Translations under genes and position numbers: made by a program | Assembly (NCBI RefSeq): GCF_020524585.1 | Contig: NZ_JAIVLK010000011.1 | Span: forward strand, 1 to 64,000 | DNA: 64,000 nt | Origin: Celeribacter naphthalenivorans | Lineage (GTDB): Bacteria > Pseudomonadota > Alphaproteobacteria > Rhodobacterales > Rhodobacteraceae | Direction of reading: 5' to 3' | Shown: in pieces, positions 35,758 to 44,306 of the stretch | Position numbering within the stretch: position 1 is the first letter of the stretch | Layout: each line of letters begins with the position of its first letter | The notes under the pieces: generated by a model | The model's database searches: none | What the model was told of the DNA's origin: nothing | The model's input: only the letters and a program-made list of their open reading frames with translations

Positions 35758-36324
35758 ATGACATGGAACCTGCCCAATATCCTCACCGTCTTCCGGCTGC
35801 TTTGCGCGCCGGGGGTGGCGCTCGTTTTTCTGATCCTGCCGCGCCCCGTCGCCGATTGGGCCGCGCTGATCCTGTTCGCCTCCGCCTCGATCACCGATTT
35901 TCTCGACGGCTATCTGGCGCGCAAATGGGACCAGATGTCAAAATTCGGCGCCATGTTGGACCCGATCGCCGACAAGGCGATGGTGGTCACGGCGATTGCG
36001 GTTCTGACCATGTTGCATGGCGCGAATGCTCTGATCGTCATTCCAGCCGCTTTCATTTTGCTGCGCGAGACCTTTGTGTCTGGCCTGCGGGAATTCTTGG
36101 GCGATACTGCCGGGACTTTGAAAGTCACGAAACTCGCCAAATGGAAAACCACGGCTCAGATGGTCGCCATCGCCGTGCTCTTTGCCTATGGGGCAACCGC
36201 TATGGCGCTGCTCTTTACGCTGGGTCTCATGATCTTCTGGATCGCCGGGATTTTGACCGTGATCACCGGCTGGGACTATCTGACCAAGGCCATGCCATAC
36301 CTGCGAGATCATCATGAAGATTGA
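35758..36324 (+). CDS. pgsA: CDP-diacylglycerol--glycerol-3-phosphate 3-phosphatidyltransferase
   Basis: This 188-residue integral membrane enzyme makes phosphatidylglycerol phosphate. The CDP-alcohol phosphatidyltransferase motif D-G-x2-A-R-x8-G-x3-D-x3-D is present (SITDFLDGYLARK, then FGAMLDPIADK, about residues 45-72). It opens with NLPNILTVFRL, typical of PgsA. GGAGAGAGCC precedes the ATG. Its last 11 bp overlap moaD, so the two are coupled. Confidence 0.94.
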   Translation: MTWNLPNILTVFRLLCAPGVALVFLILPRPVADWAALILFASASITDFLDGYLARKWDQMSKFGAMLDPIADKAMVVTAIAVLTMLHGANALIVIPAAFILLRETFVSGLREFLGDTAGTLKVTKLAKWKTTAQMVAIAVLFAYGATAMALLFTLGLMIFWIAGILTVITGWDYLTKAMPYLRDHHED

Positions 36325-36565
36325 GGTGCTCTATTTCGCATGGGTGCGCGAGCGCATCGGGGAGCCGCGTGAAACGGTGGAGACCGAGGCCGCGACGGTG
36401 ATGGGTCTGGTCGAGGAGTTGAAAGCCCGCGAGCCGCGCTATGATCTGGCATTTTCCGATCTCAAATCCCTGCGTGTGGCGCTGGATCAGGAATTGACCG
36501 ACTTCGATGCGTCCCTGGCAGGCGTGCGCGAGGTGGCGTTCTTTCCGCCGATGACGGGCGGGTGA
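36314..36565 (+). CDS. moaD: Molybdopterin synthase sulfur carrier subunit
   Basis: This 83-residue ubiquitin-like protein ends in the obligatory Gly-Gly (FFPPMTGG), which is adenylated and thiocarboxylated to donate sulfur. It begins IEVLYFAWVRERIGEPRE, typical of MoaD. It overlaps pgsA by 11 bp and is followed by moaE, its synthase partner. Confidence 0.93.
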   Translation: MKIEVLYFAWVRERIGEPRETVETEAATVMGLVEELKAREPRYDLAFSDLKSLRVALDQELTDFDASLAGVREVAFFPPMTGG

Positions 36566-36577
36566 CGGGTGGCTGAC

Positions 36578-37015
36578 ATGAAGATTTCCGTCCAGTCCGA
36601 GGATTTCGACCTTGCCCAAGTGCTCAAAGGCTTTGGCAAAGCGCCCAACACAGGGGCGACCGTCAGCTTCACCGGGCTGGTGCGCGATGACACCGGCATG
36701 CTGGAGCACATGGAGATAGAGCATTATCCCGGCATGTGTGAGGCGGCGATCACCACGATTGCGGAAGAGGCCGCCACGCGCTGGTCGCTCACCGATTGCC
36801 TCGTGATCCATCGCTACGGCCAGCTCCGCCCCGGCGATCAGATCATGATGGTCGCCACCGCCGCCCGCCACCGGGTCGAGGCCTTTGAGGCGGCCGAATA
36901 TCTCATGGATTACCTGAAATCCCGTGCGCCTTTTTGGAAAAAAGAAGTGACGCGCGAGGGCGCCGATTGGGTCGCCGCGAAAGACGCCGATGAAGAGGCA
37001 TTGAACCGCTGGTGA
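36578..37015 (+). CDS. moaE: Molybdopterin synthase catalytic subunit
   Basis: This 145-residue protein converts precursor Z (cPMP) to molybdopterin together with MoaD. Recognisable segments are TGATVSFTGLVRDD, LEIEHYPGM-like MEIEHYPGMCEAAI, LVIHRYGQLRPGDQIMMVATAARHR and APFWKKEVTREGADWV with the active-site Lys pair. The ATG at 36578 fits the family N-terminus; the in-frame GTG at 36569 is an alternative. It is 12 bp after moaD and immediately followed by rpiB. Confidence 0.93.
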   Translation: MKISVQSEDFDLAQVLKGFGKAPNTGATVSFTGLVRDDTGMLEHMEIEHYPGMCEAAITTIAEEAATRWSLTDCLVIHRYGQLRPGDQIMMVATAARHRVEAFEAAEYLMDYLKSRAPFWKKEVTREGADWVAAKDADEEALNRW

Positions 37016-37056
37016 ACCCGCAGATTTTAACCAAGACAACGACCGAGAAACCAACC

Positions 37057-37494
37057 ATGACCAAACGTATCGCGCTTTCAAGCGACCATGCCGCCATCGA
37101 GCTGCGTCAGGCGATTGCCAAACATATCACCGAGCTGGGCTATGAGGCCGTCGACATCGGCCCGACCACGCCGGAGAGCACGCATTACCCGAAACACGGT
37201 CAGGCGGCGGCGGAGCTTGTCGCCTCTGGCGATTGCGATCTGGGCATCATCCTCTGTGGCACCGGCCAAGGCATCATGATGGCCGCCAATAAGGTCAAAG
37301 GCATCCGTTGCGGTGTCTGTTCTGACAGTTTCTCCGCCCGGATGATCCGGATGCACAACAACGCCAATATGCTGTCCATCGGCGCGCGTGTGGTGGGCGA
37401 GGGCCTCGCACTCGACATCGTGGATGCTTATCTCTCCGCCGAATTCGAAGGCGGCCGTCACGCCACGCGCGTGGACATGATCGAAGCGGACTAA
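37057..37494 (+). CDS. rpiB: Ribose-5-phosphate isomerase B
   Basis: This 145-residue RpiB/LacAB family isomerase interconverts ribose 5-phosphate and ribulose 5-phosphate. Family motifs are SSDHAAIELR, the Cys-containing LGIILCGTGQGIMMAANK with the active-site Cys, and ARMIRMHNNANMLSIGARV. The ATG at 37057 gives normal family length; an in-frame GTG at 37012 overlapping the moaE stop would add 15 residues. It ends before a bidirectional terminator. Confidence 0.92.
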   Translation: MTKRIALSSDHAAIELRQAIAKHITELGYEAVDIGPTTPESTHYPKHGQAAAELVASGDCDLGIILCGTGQGIMMAANKVKGIRCGVCSDSFSARMIRMHNNANMLSIGARVVGEGLALDIVDAYLSAEFEGGRHATRVDMIEAD

Positions 37495-37510
37495 GTCACG
37501 CCCAAAAGAG

Positions 37511-37538
37511 AAAACGCGGGGGAATTACCCCGCGTTTT
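37511..37538. terminator. Bidirectional terminator between rpiB and the coiled-coil protein
   Basis: An 11-bp perfect stem AAAACGCGGGG/CCCCGCGTTTT (37511-37521 with 37528-37538) has loop GAATTA. A/T ends on both sides allow termination in both directions. The stop codon of the leftward 108-residue gene (37525-37527) lies in the loop, so the terminator overlaps its coding end. Confidence 0.92.
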
Positions 37539-37851
37539 GCCGTTCGATATAGGCGCGCAGCTCTTCGGCTTCGTGACGCGCCTCCCGCAGACCTTCCATC
37601 GCGGCGCGCAGTTCCGCATCGGTTTGATTGGCCTGAGTGGTCAGCTCGGATTCGCGTTGCTGATAATAGTGGATCGCCTGATCGCGCTGTTCCTCTGCCT
37701 CGTGCAATTGCTGCGCCATCGTGTCGAGATCGTTCATCTCGCCCTGACCCACACGCACAAAGCGGTGGATCAGCCAATGCGCAAACCAGCCCAGCAAAAA
37801 GGCGATGAAAAGCACGACCGCAGTCGCGATGATCAATTCGGTTCTGTTCAT
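37525..37851 (-). CDS. Small membrane protein with cytoplasmic coiled coil
   Basis: This 108-residue protein has one transmembrane segment (LIIATAVVLFIAFLLGWFAHW, about residues 5-25) followed by a Glu/Gln-rich predicted coiled coil (about 35-105). I recognise no named family. Its ATG overlaps the stop of the BON/OmpA gene (ATGA), so it is co-translated with that envelope protein and may interact with it. It ends inside a bidirectional terminator. Confidence 0.75.
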   Translation of the reverse strand: MNRTELIIATAVVLFIAFLLGWFAHWLIHRFVRVGQGEMNDLDTMAQQLHEAEEQRDQAIHYYQQRESELTTQANQTDAELRAAMEGLREARHEAEELRAYIERQNAG

Positions 37852-39803
37852 TCTTCGGTTTCCCCGTCGTCCTCAGGCGCGGCATCCGCACCCTCTGTCG
37901 TCGCATCCTCGGCCTCAGGCGCCGCATTTTCCCCCTGCGGTTCCTCAGACGTTTCCTGTTGCGCCTCGTCTTGCGGTGTTGCCGTTTCTGGCTCTTCCGC
38001 GTTCAGCAATTTAAATTCGATCCGACGGTTCGCCTCGCGCCCCTCTTCGGTGCCATTGTCCGCGATGGGTTGGCCTTCGCCATAGCCCTGCGCGGTAAAG
38101 CGCACGCCGGCCACACGGCGCATCAGAAGCCCGTCGAGCACGGAATTGGCGCGTTGGGTCGAGAGGTTGAGGTTCATCTCCTCGCCACCTTGGCTGTCGC
38201 TGTGGGCGCCGATCTCCATTTCGACGTCTTCGCAATCTTTGAGCGCCTCGGCGATCTGGTCGAGGGTCTCATTGGCCGCATCGTTCAGCTCGGTCGAGCC
38301 GGGATCAAACACGATTTTGCTCGCCGCGATCCGCTGGTTGGCGCGCGCCACGCATTCCTGCGGTGTCGGCAGGTTCAGCACCGGATCGAGTTTCCGCACG
38401 TATGTGACGTCGATGGTGAATTGTTCGCCGTCGCCCAGTTTCGCAGACAAAAGACTCGCGATCTCGGCGCGGGCGTTTTCGTTGCCGGTCTCGCCGCGTA
38501 CGGTCACGAGGTCCTCGGTCATGGTCGCGGAGCCTCGGTTCAGTTCGGCCAGCGCCTCGATGGCGGCCATGGCGCGCAGGGACCAGCCCTCGGGCAGGCT
38601 GTCGTCAACACGCATCGCGGAATAGACCGAGGCGCTGCCGAAGGCGGCTTTGGCCAGCGCTTCTGTCGCGGCCTGACTGCGCTCGTCGGCGATGCGGCCA
38701 CGGAGTTGCGTCTGGCCCTCGGGGGAGCGGATGACGATGAACTCGGGGCGGGCTTCTTCTTCGGCCTCGGTTTCCGCCTGCGGCAGGCTGCTGTGAAGGG
38801 TGAAGGTGGCGGGCAAGTCAGCCTCCAGCTCGCCCACGACCCTGTCGAAGAGCGACGTGGCGGTGCCCTCTGCGGCGATCAGGCTGACGTCGCCGTCGGA
38901 ATAGGTGATGCTGCCTTGGCCCAGATCCTGAAGCGCGCGCATGCCGGTTTCGACGGCCGACGCCCATTGTGATGTCGGCGAACCGAGGCCGATGGTACAG
39001 GTCGGATTTTCGATGCCTGCGGCTTTCGCAGCGGCCAGAATGCGGGCGTGACCCGACGGCGTTTCGGCGACACAGGCGTCAAAGCGCGGGCCGTTTGCGT
39101 CGATGATAAAGCGCACGGTGAATGGCGTGATCACGGGACGGGGGGCGGCCACGTCGATGGCCACCGGAAGCGTGTCGGGCAGGGCGCGGATCAGGGCGCG
39201 CTCAAACGTGATCTTTTGATCCTTGCTGTCGGCCAGAGCCGTGAGCGTGATCCCATCGGCGGCGATGGAGATTTTCGAGCGCGGCAAAAGACCGATTGCG
39301 GTGCGGCCGAATTCGGTGGCGTCGCCCCAGTTTTCGGGCACCGGATAATCCGCCTGTTCCAGAAGATCGGCGACAGAACCTGTGCCGCTCGCGCGTTTCA
39401 GGGCCTCGATGAAACCTTCGCGATCCCAACCGCTGGGCACCAGACCGATCAGAGAAATGCCACTGTCGTTGCGCAGGATCTCGATGGAAAACCGCGGCGC
39501 GGGGATGGCCTCTTGTTGCACGACGTTCATCACGTTGATCACGCGGGAGGGATCGACCACATGGCCGGCTGCGCGCTGGGCCGCCAGTTGCGTCTGTTCG
39601 TCCGGCGCGGTGCCGGTGAGCACGATTTGTAACCCGTCGCCTTCGACATCCACCCAATCATAGCCACGCATCGCCAATTGGTTGTCCACGGCTTTGGTCG
39701 AGGTGGTCTCGATCACGGTGGCCCCGATGGCGGCGGCCCCGAGGCTTAGGATGAGGCCCGCGATGAGGGCGGCGAAGACGGGTAGGAATTCTGAAATGCG
39801 CAT
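37848..39803 (-). CDS. BON- and OmpA-domain envelope protein
   Basis: This 651-residue protein begins with a membrane segment (LPVFAALIAGLILSLGAAAIGA) that is probably an uncleaved anchor. Two BON-like stretches follow (DNQLAMRGYDWVDVEGDGLQ and another about 180-240), then an Ala-rich middle region. A peptidoglycan-binding OmpA C-like domain lies at about 480-600 (VFDPGSTELNDAANETLDQI, GAHSDSQGG, QRANSVLDGL, YGEGQPIADNGTEEGREANRRIEF). The last 50 residues are a low-complexity acidic tail rich in Glu, Ala, Thr and Gln. The order anchor-BON-OmpA recalls mycobacterial ArfA. It may tether peptidoglycan to the inner membrane. Confidence 0.82.
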   Translation of the reverse strand: MRISEFLPVFAALIAGLILSLGAAAIGATVIETTSTKAVDNQLAMRGYDWVDVEGDGLQIVLTGTAPDEQTQLAAQRAAGHVVDPSRVINVMNVVQQEAIPAPRFSIEILRNDSGISLIGLVPSGWDREGFIEALKRASGTGSVADLLEQADYPVPENWGDATEFGRTAIGLLPRSKISIAADGITLTALADSKDQKITFERALIRALPDTLPVAIDVAAPRPVITPFTVRFIIDANGPRFDACVAETPSGHARILAAAKAAGIENPTCTIGLGSPTSQWASAVETGMRALQDLGQGSITYSDGDVSLIAAEGTATSLFDRVVGELEADLPATFTLHSSLPQAETEAEEEARPEFIVIRSPEGQTQLRGRIADERSQAATEALAKAAFGSASVYSAMRVDDSLPEGWSLRAMAAIEALAELNRGSATMTEDLVTVRGETGNENARAEIASLLSAKLGDGEQFTIDVTYVRKLDPVLNLPTPQECVARANQRIAASKIVFDPGSTELNDAANETLDQIAEALKDCEDVEMEIGAHSDSQGGEEMNLNLSTQRANSVLDGLLMRRVAGVRFTAQGYGEGQPIADNGTEEGREANRRIEFKLLNAEEPETATPQDEAQQETSEEPQGENAAPEAEDATTEGADAAPEDDGETEE

Positions 39804-39868
39804 CAGGGAACAAGACGCCTGTTTGTGACTTTGGCCTTTGTCTTAGGGGGTTCGGCGGATTGCTGCAA

Positions 39869-40834
39869 TCAAAGGAAGACCGCGATGGCAAGAAACAGCG
39901 CAGCCAAGAGCCCTGTGTCACGGTTCGCGCGGAACAGATAGAGGCAGCGATCCGGGTCTTCGGTGTCGAGCCGCGCCATCTGCCAAGTCATGTGCAGCCC
40001 CATCGCCCAGGGCGCGCCAAGCCCCACGACGAGCACCAAAACCGAACGGTCTGCCAGCGCCTCGATGATGCCTGCGGCCATGAGCACCACGGTGATCACG
40101 AGAAACCGTTTGAGCCAGCGCGGGGTCTCATCGCCAAAGCGGCGCGCGGTGGATTTCACGCCGATGAGGGCATCGTCTTCCTTGTCTTGGTGCGCATAGA
40201 TCGTGTCGTAAAAGATCGTCCAGGCAATGCCCGCGAGATAGAGAAACACAGGCGCGGTGGTGAGTTTGCCCGCGACAGCGGCATAGGCCAAGAGTGCCCC
40301 CCAGTTGAAGGCGATGCCGAGGAATACCTGCGGCCACCACGTGAATCGCTTGGCGAAAGGATAGATCGCGACGGGCAAAAGAGAGATGACGCCCAAGAGG
40401 ATCGCGAGCTTGCCGAAGGTCAAAAGGATCAGACAGGCAATGAGGCTTTGCACGATCATCCAAGTGGCGGCCTGTTTGACCGTGACCTGCCCCGAAGGAA
40501 TCGGGCGGCTTTTGGTGCGCTCCACCTTGTCGTCGAAATCCCGGTCGGTGATGTCATTCCATGTGCAACCCGCACCGCGCATCAACCAAGCGCCCAGAGC
40601 GCAGCCGACGATGATCCAGACCGTGCGCAGGCTCAGCGTGCCGACCTCGGCCGAGGCCAAAAGCGCGCCCCACCAGCAGGGAATGAGCAACAACCACGTG
40701 CCCACGGGCCGATCCGCCCGCGACAGCCGCAGGTAGGGACGCGTGGCGTGGGGCGCAAGCCGGTCCACCCAATTGCCCTTCACCGCATCGGCCACTTGTC
40801 CGTTCATCTCTGGTGTTGGCTGCTCATCGGTCAT
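39869..40834 (-). CDS. ubiA: 4-hydroxybenzoate polyprenyltransferase
   Basis: This 321-residue membrane prenyltransferase attaches the polyprenyl chain to 4-hydroxybenzoate in ubiquinone synthesis. The two Asp-rich motifs are present: NDITDRDFDDKVERT (about 93-107) and YDTIYAHQDKEDD (about 222-234), with several helices between. ADRPVGTWLLLIPCWWG is typical of UbiA. Its ATG is 11 bp from the divergent rsmE start, so promoters of both genes must overlap the opposing coding sequence. Confidence 0.93.
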   Translation of the reverse strand: MTDEQPTPEMNGQVADAVKGNWVDRLAPHATRPYLRLSRADRPVGTWLLLIPCWWGALLASAEVGTLSLRTVWIIVGCALGAWLMRGAGCTWNDITDRDFDDKVERTKSRPIPSGQVTVKQAATWMIVQSLIACLILLTFGKLAILLGVISLLPVAIYPFAKRFTWWPQVFLGIAFNWGALLAYAAVAGKLTTAPVFLYLAGIAWTIFYDTIYAHQDKEDDALIGVKSTARRFGDETPRWLKRFLVITVVLMAAGIIEALADRSVLVLVVGLGAPWAMGLHMTWQMARLDTEDPDRCLYLFRANRDTGLLAALFLAIAVFL

Positions 40835-40845
40835 ATGTAATGTCC

Positions 40846-41568
40846 ATGGTTGAAGCGAAAATCAGGCTCTATGTAGATCACCCGCTGGCAGTGGGGCAAT
40901 CCATTCCTCTGGAACGGGATCAGGCGCATTATCTTTTTGGCGTGATGCGCCAGGGGGAGGGCGCCTTTGTCGCACTGTTCAATTCCCGCGACGGCGAGTT
41001 TCTGGCCGAGGTCACGCAGGCGGGCAAGCGTGGCGGTGAATTGACCTGTCGCGAAAAGACTCGCGAGTTGCAGATGCCGCCCGATCTCTGGCTCTTGTTT
41101 GCGCCCATCAAAAAGACGCGCACCGATTTCATCGTCGAGAAAGCCGCGGAGATGGGGGCGAAACGGATCGTGCCTGTCGCGACAGACTTCACCAATTCCG
41201 AACGCATCCGGCAGGACCGGTTGCAGGCCCACGCCGTTGAGGCCGCCGAGCAATGCGGCGGGACTTATGTGCCAGAGGTAGCTGATCTGGTCAAACTCGA
41301 CCGGCTTTTGGCCGATTGGGACGCGGAGCGACAGATCATGTTCTGTGACGAGACGCTTGTGGGCGCAGAGGAAGCACTTGGCGATGTAAAGGGTGGCAAA
41401 TGGGCCATCTTGATCGGGCCAGAGGGCGGGTTCTCAGAGATCGAGCGCAAGCGCCTGCATGCGCTTCCCTATGCCCATGCGGTGTCTCTCGGGCCCCGTA
41501 TCCTGCGCGCCGACACGGCGGCGGTCGCGGCGCTGACCATCTGGCAACAACAGCTCGGAGACTGGTGA
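40846..41568 (+). CDS. rsmE: 16S rRNA (uracil(1498)-N(3))-methyltransferase
   Basis: This 240-residue SPOUT-class enzyme methylates U1498 of 16S rRNA. The PUA-like N-terminal region contains RLYVDHPLAVGQSIPLERDQAHYLFGVMR. The knotted SAM site has LLFAPIKKTRTDFIVEKAAEMGAKRIVPV, AILIGPEGGFSEIERKRL and LGPRILRADTAAVAAL. The ATG at 40846 is preferred over 40840 for family N-terminus. Its stop overlaps the next ATG (TGATG). Confidence 0.92.
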   Translation: MVEAKIRLYVDHPLAVGQSIPLERDQAHYLFGVMRQGEGAFVALFNSRDGEFLAEVTQAGKRGGELTCREKTRELQMPPDLWLLFAPIKKTRTDFIVEKAAEMGAKRIVPVATDFTNSERIRQDRLQAHAVEAAEQCGGTYVPEVADLVKLDRLLADWDAERQIMFCDETLVGAEEALGDVKGGKWAILIGPEGGFSEIERKRLHALPYAHAVSLGPRILRADTAAVAALTIWQQQLGDW

Positions 41569-42074
41569 TGCGCCCCGAGGTGAAAGCCCTGCTCTGGCGC
41601 TGGCGTGAGGTTGTCGTGGCGCTTGTGGTCGTCGCACTCATGGGGCTTTGGGCTGCGTCCTCATTCGGCGTCATGCGCTGGATCGCATTTGCGTTCACCG
41701 CGCTCTCCGTCATTTTCGCCATAGCGGCCATTCAGCGCGCCCGGTTCGACCGAGGTGGCGGGGGCTTTGGTGCGGTCGAAGTGGACGAAGGTGTCGTCTC
41801 TTTCTTTTCTCCTCTGACGGGCGGGCAGGTCGAGATCGAGGCGCTGACTGCCGTCACCCTCATTCCCACTGGAAAGGGTCATGCGCATTGGCAATTGGAC
41901 GCCCCCGGACAGCCGCCTTTGACCATTCCGGTCAACGCTCACGGCGCCGAGGCGCTGTTCGATGTCTTTGTCACGCTCGAAGGCCTTGAGACCGAAAAAA
42001 TGCTGCGCCAAATCAAACAGACGCCGGATCATCCGGTCGTGATCTGGCGGAAACGCACAGCGGTTCTTCACTGA
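41568..42074 (+). CDS. Uncharacterised small membrane protein
   Basis: This 168-residue protein starts with two hydrophobic segments (EVVVALVVVALMGLWAASSF and IAFAFTALSVIFAIAAI, about residues 15-55). A soluble C-terminal domain (about 60-168) follows, with beta-rich character that could be a PH-like fold. No enzyme motif is seen. ATG overlaps the rsmE stop, so it is coupled to rsmE; it is followed by gshA about 100 bp later. Function unknown. Confidence 0.72.
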   Translation: MRPEVKALLWRWREVVVALVVVALMGLWAASSFGVMRWIAFAFTALSVIFAIAAIQRARFDRGGGGFGAVEVDEGVVSFFSPLTGGQVEIEALTAVTLIPTGKGHAHWQLDAPGQPPLTIPVNAHGAEALFDVFVTLEGLETEKMLRQIKQTPDHPVVIWRKRTAVLH

Positions 42075-42171
42075 GCGCAAATCACAGAAGCTGCAGGCCG
42101 CATTGACTTCGCCGCCCGCATCGCACAACTGTACCCGAACGATTTGCAACTCTTTCGGAGCACCTTCCCCC

Positions 42172-43542
42172 ATGTCTATTCCTCAATCCGGCGGCGGGCC
42201 GATCGAAAGCTATGACGATCTCGTGGGTTATCTCGCTGATGGCTGCAAGCCCAGAGAGCAGTGGAAAATCGGCACCGAGCACGAGAAATTCGGCTATTGC
42301 GAAGATGCTCTGAAACCGCTGCCCTATATGGGCGATCGCTCGATCAAGGCGATCCTCGAAGGGTTGCAGGACCGCTATGGTTGGAACCCGATTTTCGAGG
42401 GCGAGCACCTTATCGGGCTTGAGCTGAACGGTGCGAATATCTCTCTGGAGCCGGGTGGTCAGTTGGAACTGTCCGGCGCGCCTTTGGACACAATCCACCA
42501 GACTTGTGACGAGGTGAACGAACACCTCAAGGAAGTGCACACGATCGCTGACGAAGTGGGCGCGCGGTTTATCGGGCTTGGCATGGCGCCGACCTGGACC
42601 CATGACGAGATGCCCTTGATGCCGAAAGGCCGTTATAAGCTGATGGACTCCTATATGGCGACCGTGGGCGAGACCGGCAAAGACATGATGCGCCGCACCT
42701 GCACCGTGCAGGTGAACCTCGATTTCGCCTCCGAGGCCGACATGGTGCAGAAATTCCGCACCGCTCTGGCGTTGCAACCCGTCGCGACGGCGCTCTTCGC
42801 CAATTCGCCCTTCAAAGAGGGCAAGCTCAACGGTCACAAATCCTGGCGCTCGCGCATCTGGCGCCACCTCGACGCCTCGCGCACCGGCATGCTGCCGTTT
42901 GTGTTCGAAGACGGCATGAGCTTTGAGCGCTATGTCGAATATGCCCTCGATGTGCCGATGTATTTCGTCTACCGCGACGGCAAATATATCAACGCGCTGG
43001 GCCAGTCCTTCCGCGATTTTCTGAAAGGCGAGCTGCCCGCGATGCCCGGCGAAAAGCCGACGATGTCGGATTGGGCGGATCACCTCACGACCTTGTTCCC
43101 CGAAGCGCGGATCAAGAAATACATGGAAATGCGCGGCGCCGATGGCGGCCCGTGGCGTCGTCTTTGCGCACTTCCGGCGTTTTGGGTCGGGCTGATGTAC
43201 GATCAGAGCGCACTCGATGCGACCTCCGATCTGATCAAGGGCTGGACGCCCGAATTCCGCGAAGAACTGCGCGTGGCGGCCTCCGTCGATGCGCTTCAGG
43301 CCGAGGTTGGCGGCGTTAAAATGCTCGATCTCGCGCGCGAATGCGTGTCGATTGCCGAGGCGGGTCTCAAGGCGCGTGGACGTGCGGGCGCGGGCGGTAT
43401 GGTGCCGGACGAAACCCATTTCCTGAGCGCACTTAAGGACAGCATCGAAACCGGCCAAGCGCCCGCAGACGAGCTGATCGCGCATTTCGAAGGCGACTGG
43501 AACGGCGACGTGACCCGCGTGTTTGGCGAATACAGTTATTGA
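42172..43542 (+). CDS. gshA: Glutamate--cysteine ligase (plant/alphaproteobacterial type)
   Basis: This 456-residue enzyme makes gamma-glutamylcysteine, the first step of glutathione synthesis. Segments typical of the plant-type GshA group are KIGTEHEKFGY, GANISLEPGGQLELSGAPL, ARFIGLGMAPTW, GRYKLMDSYMATVGETGKDMMRRTCTVQVNLDF and LFANSPFKEGKLNGHKSWRSRIW. The ATG at 42172 gives the usual family length; a longer in-frame reading from 42103 adds non-conserved residues. It ends 11 bp from the convergent plsY. Confidence 0.93.
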   Translation: MSIPQSGGGPIESYDDLVGYLADGCKPREQWKIGTEHEKFGYCEDALKPLPYMGDRSIKAILEGLQDRYGWNPIFEGEHLIGLELNGANISLEPGGQLELSGAPLDTIHQTCDEVNEHLKEVHTIADEVGARFIGLGMAPTWTHDEMPLMPKGRYKLMDSYMATVGETGKDMMRRTCTVQVNLDFASEADMVQKFRTALALQPVATALFANSPFKEGKLNGHKSWRSRIWRHLDASRTGMLPFVFEDGMSFERYVEYALDVPMYFVYRDGKYINALGQSFRDFLKGELPAMPGEKPTMSDWADHLTTLFPEARIKKYMEMRGADGGPWRRLCALPAFWVGLMYDQSALDATSDLIKGWTPEFREELRVAASVDALQAEVGGVKMLDLARECVSIAEAGLKARGRAGAGGMVPDETHFLSALKDSIETGQAPADELIAHFEGDWNGDVTRVFGEYSY

Positions 43543-43553
43543 TCAGAGGGGCC

Positions 43554-44147
43554 TCAGCCCTTCTGACCGATCTTTGTTTCCGTCCCGGCCTTGAGCCGCG
43601 CGATGTTCTCGCGGTGTTTGTAGAAAATCAAGCCGGTCAGGATCAGCACAAGAATGGCACCATGCAAATGGTAGAAAAACGCGGTGTAGATCGGCGCCAA
43701 AAGCGCGGCGATCAGGGCCGAGAGGCTTGAATAGCGCGTGATCACTGCCACCAAAAGCCATGTGCCACAGGCCAAAAGCCCGACAGGCAGGGAGAGCGCC
43801 AAAAGCGTGCCGAGGAAGGTTGCAACGCCTTTCCCGCCCTTGAACCGCAAGAACACGGGATAGAGATGCCCGAGCATGGCAAACAGCCCGGCGATGCCGA
43901 CCAGTTGTTCGCCCAACAGCGCCCGCGCCAGGATCACCGCCAGAGCACCTTTGCCGCTGTCGCCCAAAAGCGTCAAAAAGGCCGCCAATTTATTGCCGGT
44001 GCGCAGAACATTCGTCGCGCCAATGTTGCCCGACCCGATCTGGCGCAGATCGCCCAAACCGAACAGCCGTGCCATGACGATGCCAAAAGGGATCGAGCCC
44101 AAAAGATAGGCCAAAAGCGCGGTGATGATCATCAAGAGAAGCGTCAT
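43554..44147 (-). CDS. plsY: Glycerol-3-phosphate acyltransferase PlsY
   Basis: This 197-residue membrane enzyme uses acyl-phosphate to acylate glycerol 3-phosphate. Conserved loops are YLLGSIPFGIVMARL, IGSGNIGATNVLRTGNK and HLYPVFLRFKGGKGVAT. Of the two nearby ATGs, 44147 is preferred because AAGGA lies 7 nt upstream; 44153 would place that element against the start. A large hairpin ends about 20 nt upstream of the start. It is the last gene of the leftward pyrB operon. Confidence 0.92.
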   Translation of the reverse strand: MTLLLMIITALLAYLLGSIPFGIVMARLFGLGDLRQIGSGNIGATNVLRTGNKLAAFLTLLGDSGKGALAVILARALLGEQLVGIAGLFAMLGHLYPVFLRFKGGKGVATFLGTLLALSLPVGLLACGTWLLVAVITRYSSLSALIAALLAPIYTAFFYHLHGAILVLILTGLIFYKHRENIARLKAGTETKIGQKG

Positions 44148-44166
44148 GGGCATTTCCTTGGTTTAA

Positions 44167-44209
44167 ACCGTCTCTCAAAACTTGAGGTACTCAATTTTTG
44201 AGAGACGGT
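44167..44209 (-). repeat. Large hairpin immediately upstream of plsY
   Basis: Arms ACCGTCTCTCAAAA (44167-44180) and TTTTGAGAGACGGT (44196-44209) pair perfectly over 14 bp. After one C/T mismatch, a further 5-bp stem TTGAG/CTCAA (44182-44186 with 44190-44194) closes on a 3-nt loop. The resulting 43-nt near-perfect palindrome sits just before the plsY ribosome-binding site. It may affect plsY translation, form a mobile repeat remnant, or bind a regulator. Confidence 0.85.
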
Positions 44210-44232
44210 GCGACATCCCTACAGTGTGGTGA

Positions 44233-44271
44233 CGTTTTTCGTCAAACCCGAAGCGGGATCAACGAAAAACG
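44233..44271 (-). repeat. Second compound hairpin in the pyrC-like/plsY gap
   Basis: Outer 10-bp arms CGTTTTTCGT (44233-44242) and ACGAAAAACG (44262-44271) enclose an inner stem CCCG-AAG-CGGG. It has no U-tract directly after it on the minus strand, so it is not a classical terminator. Together with the neighbouring hairpin it fills most of the 44154-44306 gap, which contains no gene. Confidence 0.8.
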
Positions 44272-44306
44272 CTTTAAATACTCAAAATCGGATGCGACGG
44301 CGGGGC

